In this document: positions 51,301 through 60,928 of the stretch, piece after piece
Layout: each line of letters starts with the position of its first letter
How positions within the stretch are numbered: the first letter of the stretch is position 1
NCBI GenBank assembly: GCA_963724805.1
Contig: CAVRWA010000014.1
Coordinates: forward strand, 1,860,001-1,924,000
From: CAVQZA01 sp963724805
Lineage (GTDB): Bacteria; Actinomycetota; Thermoleophilia; Gaiellales; Gaiellaceae
DNA length: 64,000 nt
Reading direction: 5' to 3'
Translations under genes and position numbers: made by a program
The notes under the pieces: model-generated
The model's database searches: none
What the model was told of the DNA's origin: nothing
What the model saw: the letters and a program-made list of their open reading frames with translations, nothing else

Positions 51301-51730
51301 TCGCCGGCAACCGGATCCTCGGCTTCGTCCAGGGGATCCACATCGCGACGAGCCGCAGGGAGCCGGGGCTCTCCTACCGGGTGACGATCGCCGACAACAT
51401 GGTCCATCTGCGGGTTCCCGGCCTGGCGGGACCGCTACGGGATCTTCGTCGGCAGCGTCTATCCATCTGAGGGTCCACGGCAACAGGGTGGAGCTGCGCT
51501 CACCCGGGCCAGCGGGCTGGTCGACCGTGGCAGCTGGACGCAGTGCGCGTGTTCGGTACATTCGGGCCGCTGATCCAGGTGCACGAGAACAGCTGCTCGG
51601 CACGCGAAACGGCGTCGTCGCGCATGCCATCAACCACACCCGCGCGACGACTCTCGGGTGGAGATGGGCGGTGGCGACCAACGCTCACGTGGGAACGGGA
51701 GGAGGCGTCGCCGAGCAGATCAACTGGTGA
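48319..51730 (+). CDS. DUF6519 / right-handed beta-helix fibre-like protein, frameshifted
   Basis: The N-terminus GDYSRGHEPDRKRGRNYRRV with LLQMGRPVLDSDVASMVDAL matches DUF6519, a domain found at the start of large eCIS-linked proteins. The next 500 residues include RLVAYLETWERHITAVEDPG and NRLYRVEVHRGGGLSQVQLK. From about 50280 a right-handed beta-helix follows: ICFQPGTWTVEETVTIEGKG, VRIQDLTVEGGQVGAVGDGL and VGVLVVNAASVDIEGNTIVS. It ends near GVVAHAINHT and VAEQINW. About 1135 residues. It is the last gene of the operon. A host-range fibre or surface-binding role is inferred from the fold and position. Eight or more indels. Confidence 0.72.
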
Positions 51731-51845
51731 TGCGCGCGCGCCTTGCACGGCCGCGCGGACGGGTCTAGCATCAAGTTTGGTACGCGGGCGAGAGGAAGAA
51801 AGAATAGGAGTAAAAACAGCTCGCCGCGGGGGGTTCGAGTCCTCG

Positions 51846-51886
51846 GACAGGCGCCGAGTCTTCGGGCGAGGCGCCTGTCATTTTGA
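51846..51886 (+). terminator. Rho-independent terminator of the eCIS operon
   Basis: GACAGGCGCC (51846-51855) pairs perfectly with GGCGCCTGTC (51870-51879) and is followed by ATTTTGAT. It lies 116 bases after the last plus-strand stop and before the convergent effector gene. Confidence 0.8.
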
Positions 51887-51933
51887 TCGGATGGTCGAGC
51901 GCCGTGCCGATGACGAGTTAAGCGCGCGTGCCT

Positions 51934-54900
51934 TCATCCCGCAATCGTCGCCCACTCCGCGGCCTCGAGTTCGGCGAGTCCCTCCGCGGTCACCGCTCCC
52001 GGCGTCACGGACCAGCCACTGATGGCTCCGAGTGAGGCGTCCGTGGTTCCGCGAACCGGGTGCTGATAGCGGTCGTGCCAGTGAAGGTTACGGCGCGTCG
52101 CACGGCGTGTCAGCCGCGCTGCGTGCGACAGCGTCCCCGAGCAGATCGTGCAGGGACTCCAGTTGATGTCAGCGTGGATCTCGCGGACGTTGTTGGCGAT
52201 GTTGGGTGTGCGCTCGAGGAACTCCTCGAACTGCCGCTCGGCATGGGTGAGGTTGTTGTCGGAGCGCGGGTCCTCGCTCGTGTTGTAGGTCAGCAGCTGG
52301 ACGTGCCCGGATCCCGGCTCGGGCGGCAATGCGACACCGCCCGAGGTCGTTCGAGATCTACGGGACCGGCCCTTCGGGATCACGGGCGGCAGGCCGATAC
52401 TGGTCGTCGTCATAACCGGGTTTCCGGCTTCGTCGAACTGGATCGCACCGCTTGGGTCACGAGCGGCGACCCGAGCGGGCGCGGGGAGGGCTCGCCTTCA
52501 AGCGACACGTCCGGGTCGATCATTTCCAGTGTGACTTCCATCACGACGGCTCGAGGACCCCCGAGGGAGGGGATCATCTCGACGAGCTTCTCGAAGTCAC
52601 TGCCAGCGGCGTAGATCTCGTACTTGCCGTCCTCCGCCGGCCCGGGAGCTCCAGCGCGCTCAGGCCCGCCGGCTGCAGCTGCGTCCGTATCTCCGCGACG
52701 ATCCCCTGAAGCTCCGCCGGCGTCTTCGCGTCCCTCAGACGCGTTCGCAGGAGGTCCTCGGCCTGCTTCTTCGGTCCGCCCGTGCCAGGCGCCTGATCGG
52801 GCGTCGGCTCCTCGCCTCCGAGCCCGAGCGCGTTCAGCGCCGCCCGCCCGAGCCGCATCGCCTGCTCGATCAGCCAGTCGAGCGCCTGGTCGATGATCTC
52901 GCGCAGGCCGCCGATGAACTCGGCGATCTTGCTCCGGGACGTTGCCGATGCCCGACCTGCTTGGCGAGGAAGCCGATCGCGATCGGGATGATGCTGGCGA
53001 GCCCCTGCTCGAGCATCTGCGCGCCGGGGACGATGTTGCCGGCCGCGACCGCCGCGAGCGTCGACACGTACCGGTTGAGGACCTCGAGCATGTCGCGCAG
53101 GTACTCGATCGCCGACTGCACCGCGTTGAAGAACGCGATGCAGCCGTTGATGATCGCCATGATCCCGGTGGGGTCGAGGAAGGTCAGCAGCTTCACCGTG
53201 GCCTGCGTGATGATCTTGTTCATGATCCACTCCGTGGCCATGCTCGAGGAGCGTGCTCCAGAGCGAGCCGAGCTGATCCGACACGAAGCGCCAGATCGCC
53301 GGAGAGCCCGTCGCGCTGGACGTCCTGGATGAACGTCCAGACGCCGGTGAGGGTGTCGATCGCGCCGCGGATCATCGCGACGCGCTCGGGGCCGATGTGC
53401 TCGGCGAGCTTCTCCCAGAGGTGCTCGGCCGTGAGGCCGAGCACCTGGAAGACGAGGTCGAGGATCGACCCGAGCGAGAAGTCGGTCGGCAGCGTGATGC
53501 CGAGCTGGCCGAGGCCGCGGAACAGCCACGCGACGAGGCCGTCGAGCAGGTAGCGCGAGGATGTTGTCGAAGAAGCCGGTGAAGCCGAGCTTGATCGCCT
53601 CGACCATGTTCATGAGGAAGCCGACCGGGTCGCGCCTGATGTCCGCGATCGCCTGCATCGCGTTGGTGATGACGCTCGCGAGCAGCTCCGACGGGAAGTT
53701 CATCAGCCGCAGGATCAGCGTCACCACGACCTCGATCACCACGCACGACGAACTCGATCAGCCGCGCCAGCGGCTCGCCGAAGAGGGCGAGGATCCGCCC
53801 GAACGCGCCGATCGGATCGAGCAGGTCGTCGAGCGTCAGCGTGTCCCAGATCCCGAGGAAGATCGCGGTGATCAGCTCGAGCGAGATGCCGAGCCGCGCC
53901 ATCTCGCCCTCGATGCGCTCGGCCGCCGACGCCGATGACGCCGGACTCGGCGAGCTGGTCGTAGGTCGCCTCGCCGCCGGGCAGGAGCGTGATGAAGCCC
54001 TTGATCAGGTTCTCGGCCGTGCGCGGCACCTCCTCGCCCGTGAACGGGTTCTGCCCGAGGATCACCGTCAGCAGGTGGAAGCCCGGGACGCTGGTGGGCG
54101 TTCTCGCTCAGCCAGCCGAGCAGCGCGTTCTTGATCAGCTCGAGGATCTTCAGGACGAGCGTCGGCCTCGAACTCGGCGACGCGAAGGACGAACGCCGAA
54201 CGCGCGCTGCGCGAGCGCCGGCGAGGTTCGTCAGCAGGTCGGGCAGGTTCTGCGGCTGGATCGCCGCCCAGCGCGTCGGCGAAGAGCGCTCCGAGCTCGG
54301 TGATGAGGCTCGATGAACGTGGCGAGCTGCGTGTCGAGCCAGTCGGCGGTCTCCTGCAGCGTGCCGCGCTCCTCCATCTGCGCGAGCCGCTGCTCCTGGC
54401 CGATCAGGCGCAGGAAGTCGGCGATGATCTCGACCGTCGGCGCCTCGACCTCCACGCCGCGCAGCGGGTCGTAGTGCATGACCTTCTTCGCGAGGTTCCA
54501 GACCGGGCGCGATCTCGGGCGTCTCGAGCAGCGGCTCGGCGACCTCGGCGACGACCGAGCGGACGATCTCGAGCACGCGGTCGACGATCGACTCGACGAA
54601 GCGCCGACGTCGCGCAGGAACGCGTCGACGTAGCGCGTCGACGATCGCGACGTTGCCCTCGATGCCGTTGGTGACCGACAGCTCGCTCCAGGCGCTGTCG
54701 ATGTCGCGCTTGATCCGCGCGAACGTGAGGTCGTGGGCGGCGAGGCTCTCGGAGACGAAGGTGAAGATGTCGCCGAGGACGTCGATCGCCTGCAGGACCG
54801 TCGCCGACCGCGGCGCCGAACGGGCCGTAGGTCAGCAGCGTGTCGATGAGCTCCTCCGGGCTGACCGGGACCGGCTGGTCGGTGAGCGGGTCGGTCCCGG

Positions 54901-55898
54901 TGATGTAGGTGAGCAGCGTGTAGCCCGGGATCGCGCGGACCGCGTCGCGGACACCGTCGAGGATCCAGTCCGGGATGACGTCGCTGACCGAGACGTCGGG
55001 GAGGTAGTCCGAGACGTCGCGCATGAGCGTCGTGCGGGCGGCCGGCGACGGTCTGCTGCTGGGCGACGTGCGTCGCCTCGTGGGCCATGAGCGCCGACGT
55101 CGGCCGGCGAGGACTCGGCGGCGAGGAAGATCGTCGAGCCGGACGTGAATGCCCGGGCGCTCAGGTCGCGCGCCGCCGCTGCGGCGTCCGGACCTCGGCG
55201 GACGCGGACGTCGGCCGAGATCGGCGCCGAGGTGCGGCTCGATCCGCTCCCGGACGGCTGCATCCAGCGGACTGCCGCCGCCGGGGGCGGCGACGACCGT
55301 CAGGGACGGTTCGGTGGAAGCCCACGGCTGGAGCCCGCGACGCGGGGCGCGGGCGGCGGCGCACGGACGGAAGCGCGCGCAGCGGACGACCGGCGGGAAC
55401 GACGCCCGTCGAGCACGCGCAGCGGCGACGGCGTCGGCCTCACGCTCGAGCGCGTCGCCCGGCTTCGAGACCGAGAGCTTCGTCTGCACGATCGGTGCGT
55501 TGGCGGGCACGGTCTCGGCCGTCCGGCGGCCCGCGCGCGGTCGCTTCGACCGTGCGGGCCGGCGCCTCTGCGCCTGGTGCCTCCTCGGTGGGCGCGAACT
55601 CGAGCGCGGGCCGCGTCGAGCCGTCAGGTGTCGATTCCGGCGCGGCGGGCTCGCGCGCTGGCGACGAGCGTGCAGCGCCGGCAGCAACTCGCGCGCCCCG
55701 ATCTGCTGCTTCGCCGCGTCGAGCGCGACCGCGAGCGCCGCGGTCTCCTCGGCCTCCAGTTCGGGCTCGGGCTCTGCCGGCGCGAGGGCGGGACGGCCGG
55801 CCTCGGCGGGACCGCGGCGGTCGGCGCAAGCGCTACTGCGTCATGCGCCTCCGGCGTGGGCGACGCCGTCGGCTCGGGAGCCGGCGCGGCCGCGTCAC
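51934..55898 (-). CDS. DUF4157 eCIS effector with C-terminal deaminase-like toxin domain, frameshifted
   Basis: Reading minus from about 55898: a Pro/Ala-rich leader, then IVQTKLSVSKPGDALEREAD (near 55490), SPLDAAVRERIEPHLGADL and MAHEATHVAQQQ (HExxH at about 55082), the DUF4157 eCIS core domain. About 800 residues of amphipathic helix follow (LADFLRLIGQEQRLAQMEER-like, VVVTLILRLMNFPSELLASV, AIDTLTGVWTFIQDVQRDGL, IPIAIGFLAKQVG) with a linker IAEFIGGLREIIDQALDWLI. The last 159 residues (from 52413) hold THAERQFEEFL and NWSPCTICSG: His57, Glu59, Cys88 and Cys91 fit the zinc and catalytic ligands of cytidine-deaminase-fold enzymes. Ten or more indels; start inferred at a GTGA overlap. Likely cargo of the injection system that would deaminate a nucleic acid or nucleotide in the target. 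No immunity gene is visible. Confidence 0.72.
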
Positions 55899-56669
55899 GA
55901 GGCCTCCGCGCCGGCGCGCGCCTTGCGCATGATCCGTGCGCGCGTCGTCAGCGCCGCTGCGCCCGGCGTTACCTCCGCCGTCTCGCCGCGCACGATCCGT
56001 TCGGCGGCTCGGTCGGCCTCGCGCTCGACAGGCTCGGACGGCTCGGAGCCCGGACCGCGGCCGAGCGCAGGGCCGTCGCCGCCGCCCTGCTGGACGACGT
56101 GGGTCAGCTTCGTGCGCGAGCAGGCGCGCCCCTCCTCGCTGTCGGGCCGGAAGCGGCCCGGCCCGAACGCGATGTGGCTCCCGATCGTCAGCGCCTCGGC
56201 GTCGTGCTCGTCGGTGAGGTCGGTCGCCTCGGCGTCGGTGTGCACGCGCACGTCGTCGAGCGGGACGGCGAAGGCGGCCTCCAGCCGCTCGCGCGTGCTC
56301 GGCGGCAGCGGTCGCCCGCCCGTCAGCGCGCGAGCTTCGGTGACAGGTGCGCGTGGCGCCGTCTCGGCCCGTGTTCGCGAGCTCGACGCCGTCTCGGCCG
56401 AGCGGCGAGCTGCCGGCTGGGCGTTAATGCCGCTGGGGCACCGCTCCCTCCCCTCGACCGTCTCGCGCGCCAGGTCGACGACGTTGTCGTACTGCTGGTC
56501 AGCGGCGGCCCGGAGCCGCGACGGCGCGGGACGGGCCTCGGCTCTCCTCGGCGGCCGCGCCTCTGCTCTGCCAGGTCCGCCCAGCGTCGACCGCGGCGTG
56601 GTCGTCATGCGCGACGGCCGTCGCTGCGTCACCTCGACGGCCTGCTCCGCCGGGAATCTCCACTCGCAT
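55895..56669 (-). CDS. Standalone DUF4157 eCIS core-domain protein, frameshifted
   Basis: About 255 residues. From ATG 56669, MRVEIP moves frame near 56655 into EVTQRRPSRMTTTPR, then DQQYDNVVDLARETVEG, LPPSTRERLEAAFAVPLDDV, EALTIGSHIAFGPGRFRPDS and, after two compensating indels near 56120-56135, ARLLAHE plus LTHVVQQ. That restores the HExxH site. EPVEREADRAAERIVRG follows, and the protein ends AALTTRARIMRKARAGAEAS. It has the DUF4157 domain but no helical scaffold or toxin. It may be a carrier, chaperone or protease partner for the flanking large proteins. Its stop overlaps the deaminase effector GTG by 4 bases. Confidence 0.65.
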
Positions 56670-56927
56670 TACCGCGGAGAACGTGCGCGGAGTGGCTGGC
56701 GCTGAACCGGGGCTCCGGCTTCCCCTCTCCGACGATCTCGACGCTGCTCGGCGGAGCGCCGGCACGTCGAGCGCGGACGACGGCGATCTCTCGGCGCTCC
56801 CTCGCGCAGCGCTTCGCCTCGACGCGGCGAGATGCGGCGTCCGAGCCGCCGGAAGTCGAAGCCGAACTGGTCGAGTCGCGTCGTCGTCCCCGCGGCCGCC
56901 GCCCTCCGTGACAGTGATCTCGTCTGC
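56670..56927 (-). other. Unresolved stretch between scaffold and DUF4157 genes
   Basis: On the minus strand all three frames are open in places but none is convincing. One frame reads FGFDFRRLGRRISPRRGEAL, which might be coding. Indels make it impossible to say whether the scaffold protein or the DUF4157 protein extends into it. Confidence 0.3.
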
Positions 56928-59900
56928 TCACTTGTCCTCGGACTCGGCGCCCGGCGATGAGCTGCTGGCGGCGCCCCGGCTCTTTCCGACCGCGAACGAG
57001 GCATGCAGGTGTCGAACATCGAGGATGACCAACGAGTCGCCGGCTCCGTGATCCGTGTCGCTGGTCGCGTGCTGCTCGGAGTGCCGAGCCGGCGCGCTCG
57101 CGCCCGGCGCGTCGTCGTCCGCGCGCCCGGCATCGGCTGCGCGTCTCGTCGACGATCGATCTCCCGGCGCCTCGCGCCGTGTAGCCGGCGTGCGCGTGCA
57201 TCGGGTTGGCGCCGAGCTGGCGAGCGCCTGGTAGTCGCGCTGGAGCACGTACCGCGTATGGAGACGGCCGAGCGTCCCGGTGGGACGGATCGCCGTGATC
57301 GGCGTCGGCTGCCTGGACGCCGATCAGCTCCTTGCCGTCCGCGCGAGCAGGTCGTGACCCTCGCTCGTGAACGACTCGTGGATGGCGAGCGGGGGCGCCG
57401 CTTCAGCGGCGCTCAGGGGCGGGTGCGCCCGGAGTTGCCCCGGCGACGGCATCCTGCTGCTCCGCCGTTGGCTCGGTCGGGCGCTTGAAGCGGTCCCTCA
57501 CCGCCTGCGCCTTGCCCTTGAAGAACTCCTTGCCGGACTGCAGCTTCGCCTTCCCGAATGCGATCGCCGGGCCGAGCGTCCGCCGGTAGACCTGCGCCGC
57601 GCCGAACACGACGGTGTCGACGACCCGGGTGATCGGCTTGCGCACGAGCGCGATGGTCGAGCGCATCTTCTCCGACAGCGCGCCGAGTCCGGCGAGGCGG
57701 GCGAGGAAGCCGATCGCCAGCGTGAGTGCGCCGGCCAGCGCCTTGTCGATCTTCTCGATCGCGACGGTTGCGTTGCCCTGTGCGATCGCGGCGATGGAGT
57801 CGAGGACTGCGTCGACGAAGTCCGCGATTTGCTTCGCGCGCTCGACGATGAACATGACGATCTGGTAGATCCCCTGGCAGGCCTTGATGAAGGCGGCCGC
57901 GGGATTCAGCAGCGCGACGATGTAGCTGATCCCGGCCCGGACGACGCGCTCCTCGATGTACTCCTTGATCTTCCCGATCACGAGGTCCTCGAGGTCGGTG
58001 AGCTTCTCCTGGATCCACGTCCACAGGCCGCCGACGCCGTCCTTCAGGAGCGTCTTGAAGACCTCGACCTTTTGCTCCATCTGGACGACAACGTCCTCCC
58101 CGAAGCGCTCAACGACGCGTCCGCGGATATTCGAGTAGGTCAGCCCGAGAACCTGCAGGACGAGGTCGACGATCCCGGCGAAGTCCAGCTGCGGGGGCAT
58201 CGTGATCCCGACGCTCCCGAGCTCGCCGAAGAGCAGGTCCATCAGGGACTCCTGCAGGTGGGTCGGGAAGCGCTCGATGAAGAGGTCGAGGCCGCCCTTG
58301 ACCGCGTCGACGAGCGTCTCGAGGAATCGGATCGGGTGAGCGACGATGTCGCCGATCGCGGAAGCCGCTTTCAACAGGACGCGGAGCAGGAGCTTCGTCA
58401 GCTCGTAGATCGTCTTGAGGACGCCGACAATCGCGTCGATCGCCTTGGAGACGAGGCCCTTGTTCGCCTCCTGCAGTTCCTTGATCCGCGAATCGAGGTC
58501 GTCGCGTGACTCGACGTACTTGCGGGCGACCGTGTCGACGAGCTCGTCGCGCTTCGCGTCGACGTCCGAGGCGAGCTGGTCGAACCGGTTGTCGAGGTCC
58601 CCTGCGACCTCGTCTGCCTTCGACTGCCGCGACTCCGGCAGGCTCTTGACGAACGCGCGGACCTCCTCGCGGCCCGCCTGGATCCGTAGGTGGGCCGCCC
58701 CGAGCAGCATGCCGACGACCACCGCGATCGCCTCGATCACGTGGTCCATCTCCTCGAGGTACAGCGCGCGCCCGTCGCGGTAGAAGTCGTTGACCTCGTC
58801 TGGGAGGTCGAAGAGCTTGTCCTTTAGCCACCGGGCGCCTCCGAACACGCCGCCGTAGCGGTCGGCCTTGTACGCGCGCATCTTCTGGTCGACGTACTTC
58901 TCGAAGTTCTCGCGGGCCTGCTTCTCGCCGGACGTGAAGATCGTGTCGACGCTCGAGTCGAGGGTGTCGAGGAGCGACTTGACGTCGGCAGCCGTCTTCT
59001 CGTGGATGTCGAGGATCGACTGGTGGACGTCGTCCTGGAGTTGCTCGTCGGCGGACTTCGTGTCGCCTTTCACGCCGAGCACGGCGTCCAGCGTTCCGGT
59101 GCGGGAGGCGTGCATGCCCTCGAGCTCTGCGCCTGCACCGGCTTCGGCCTGCGCGCGTCCGCCGGCGAGCACGACCTCCTCCTGCTTGCGGTACGCGGCG
59201 GGGTCGGCAGCCGCGTGGTCGCGGACTTCCTCGCGTGCGTCCAGCACCGCTGAGAACTCCGGCTCGTTCGCCTCGGTGAGTTGCTCGCCGGTGAGGTTAC
59301 CCTCGGCCATCTTGGCGTCGATCTGCTGCGGCCCGGAGGAGAGATCGGTCCACCAGGGCGGCGCCGGCTTGGGCAGGGCTTCGGCGGCGCCGACGCCCGG
59401 CAGGGACCGGCCGGGTGCGTCGTTGACCATGTCGGTCACCGCCTTGGGCTTCTTGCCCTCCGGGTTGGGCGGCGCCTCGCTCGTCTCCTTGATGTCGTGC
59501 GCCGAGTCGGCCTTGCCGGTGGCGACGACCGCCTGGATCGCCGACGTTGCCTGGCCCGCCTTGCCCGACTCCTCGAACTCGTCGGCCTCTTCGAGCGTGG
59601 CGGGCGGCGCCATCCCCTCGATCTTCGCCTTGACGTCGCTCTTGAACCTTTCGACGTCGAACGGGCCGGGCTCCTGGTCGCCCATCGTCTCGACATGGGC
59701 GTCGGCGGCCTGGCTCGAGATGTCCTTCTGCGGGTCAGGCACCGAGGCACCCTGGGCGGTCTCGGCGCCCGCCTTGCCCGGCTGGTGGTCCTTCGTGCGC
59801 GCGGCGGCGCGCTCGGTGCGGGCTGCCATCGCCTGGAAGTCCGGGTCGTTTTCGGGGTTGCCGAAGGCGCTCGGCCGGGCTGCCGGCGCCGGGGCTGCGG

Positions 59901-60828
59901 CAACCTCGGGCGGCACGGCGGCCGGGGCCGCGGCTTCGGGTGCTGCCGCTTCCTCTGCGGCACCGGCGGCCGCGGCCTCCGGCTCCGGCGCTGCCGCGGC
60001 AGCGCCTTCTGGCGCGGCGGGCCCGGACTCGGGTGTCGCAACGCCCGCGAGTGCGGCGCCGGGAGCTGCGGCCACCGACGGCGCTGACTCGGGGCCGGGG
60101 GCCTCTGGAGCTGCGGCAGCTGCGGGGCCGGCGCGCGCAGGGGCCGCCGTTGCCTCGGCGCGGGCTGCTCGCTCCGGCGTCGCAGGAACGGGAGCCGGGG
60201 CAGGCATCGGCTCGGCCGCGGCGACGACGCGCAAATCGGGCTTCGCCTCCGGCCCGGCGCGGGCCGGAGCACCACCGGCTTCTGCCCTCACTCGGGGCTC
60301 CGGAGGAGCGGGAACAACGGTCAAGGCCGGCTTCGGCTCCGGTCCGGCGCGTGCCGGGGCAGCGGTGGCCTCGGCCCGCGGCTCGGGAGCGAGCACGATC
60401 ACGGGCGCGAGCGGAGCGGCTGGGCCAGCGGGTGCCGGCTCGGTTTCGGAACGGGGCTCGCGCCGGCGGTCCCGGGCGTCGGCCAGGTCCACGACGACGG
60501 TCTCCGGAGCGGCGGCGACACGCCCGTCCTCGGAGGCGGCCAGTGCGCGATTGACGATCCGATCGCGGGTCGTCAACGACGCTGCGACCGGCGGCACGGC
60601 CGCGAGTGCCTCGCCGCCCGCGCTCGGAGCCGCCGGCTCGGCTGCGCCGAAGGACGCCTGCATCCGGGCCCGCGTGCTCTGCATCGGCGCAGGCGCGACA
60701 GCCGGTGCGGGCGCGACCGCGACCGCGGCCTCGCGCGCCGGCGCGCGGGCGGCCGATTCGGGGCGCGACCGGGACGCCGACTCGGGCGTCGCCGACCGGC
60801 GTGCAGCCGGGCTCGCGAGGCCGTTCAT
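56928..60828 (-). CDS. Large eCIS-associated scaffold protein, C-terminal frameshift
   Basis: The first 1141 residues are one clean frame (60828 to 57403). Residues 1-370 are Ala/Pro-rich and disordered, with LTTRDRIVNRA at 85-95. Next come conserved blocks PSAFGNPENDPDFQAMAART, ARTKDHQPGKAG and PPWWTDLSSGPQQIDAKM, then long helices. Residues 965-1085 (ISYIVALLNPAAAFIKACQG, IEKIDKALAGALTLAIGFLA, IALVRKPITRVVDTVVFGAA) match the helical scaffold of DUF4157 toxins, but no HExxH is present. After a shift near 57412 the text continues EAAPPLAIHESFTSEGHDLL to about 56928 (SLVILDVRHLHASFAVGKSR), an unassigned C-terminal domain. It could be a tape measure or a cargo carrier. It is the first gene of the minus-strand unit. 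Confidence 0.7.
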
Positions 60829-60928
60829 CCGACCATCCTACGCCCGTACGCCCGCTCCGAAAAGACCACGGCAAGCGTCTCCGTGTCATCATCGAGCCAC
60901 CCGGCCGCACCGAAAACCGCCGCGAACG

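Noticed and set aside
28512..51730. Prophage or R-type pyocin
   Set aside because: No capsid, portal, terminase, integrase or lysis genes. The AAA+ ATPase, DUF4255 cap and DUF4157 proteins are eCIS hallmarks.
51815..51850. tRNA-like T-arm text GGTTCGAGTCC
   Set aside because: No acceptor stem, anticodon arm or D-arm can be paired around it, and the following bases belong to the terminator hairpin. Not called as tRNA or tmRNA.
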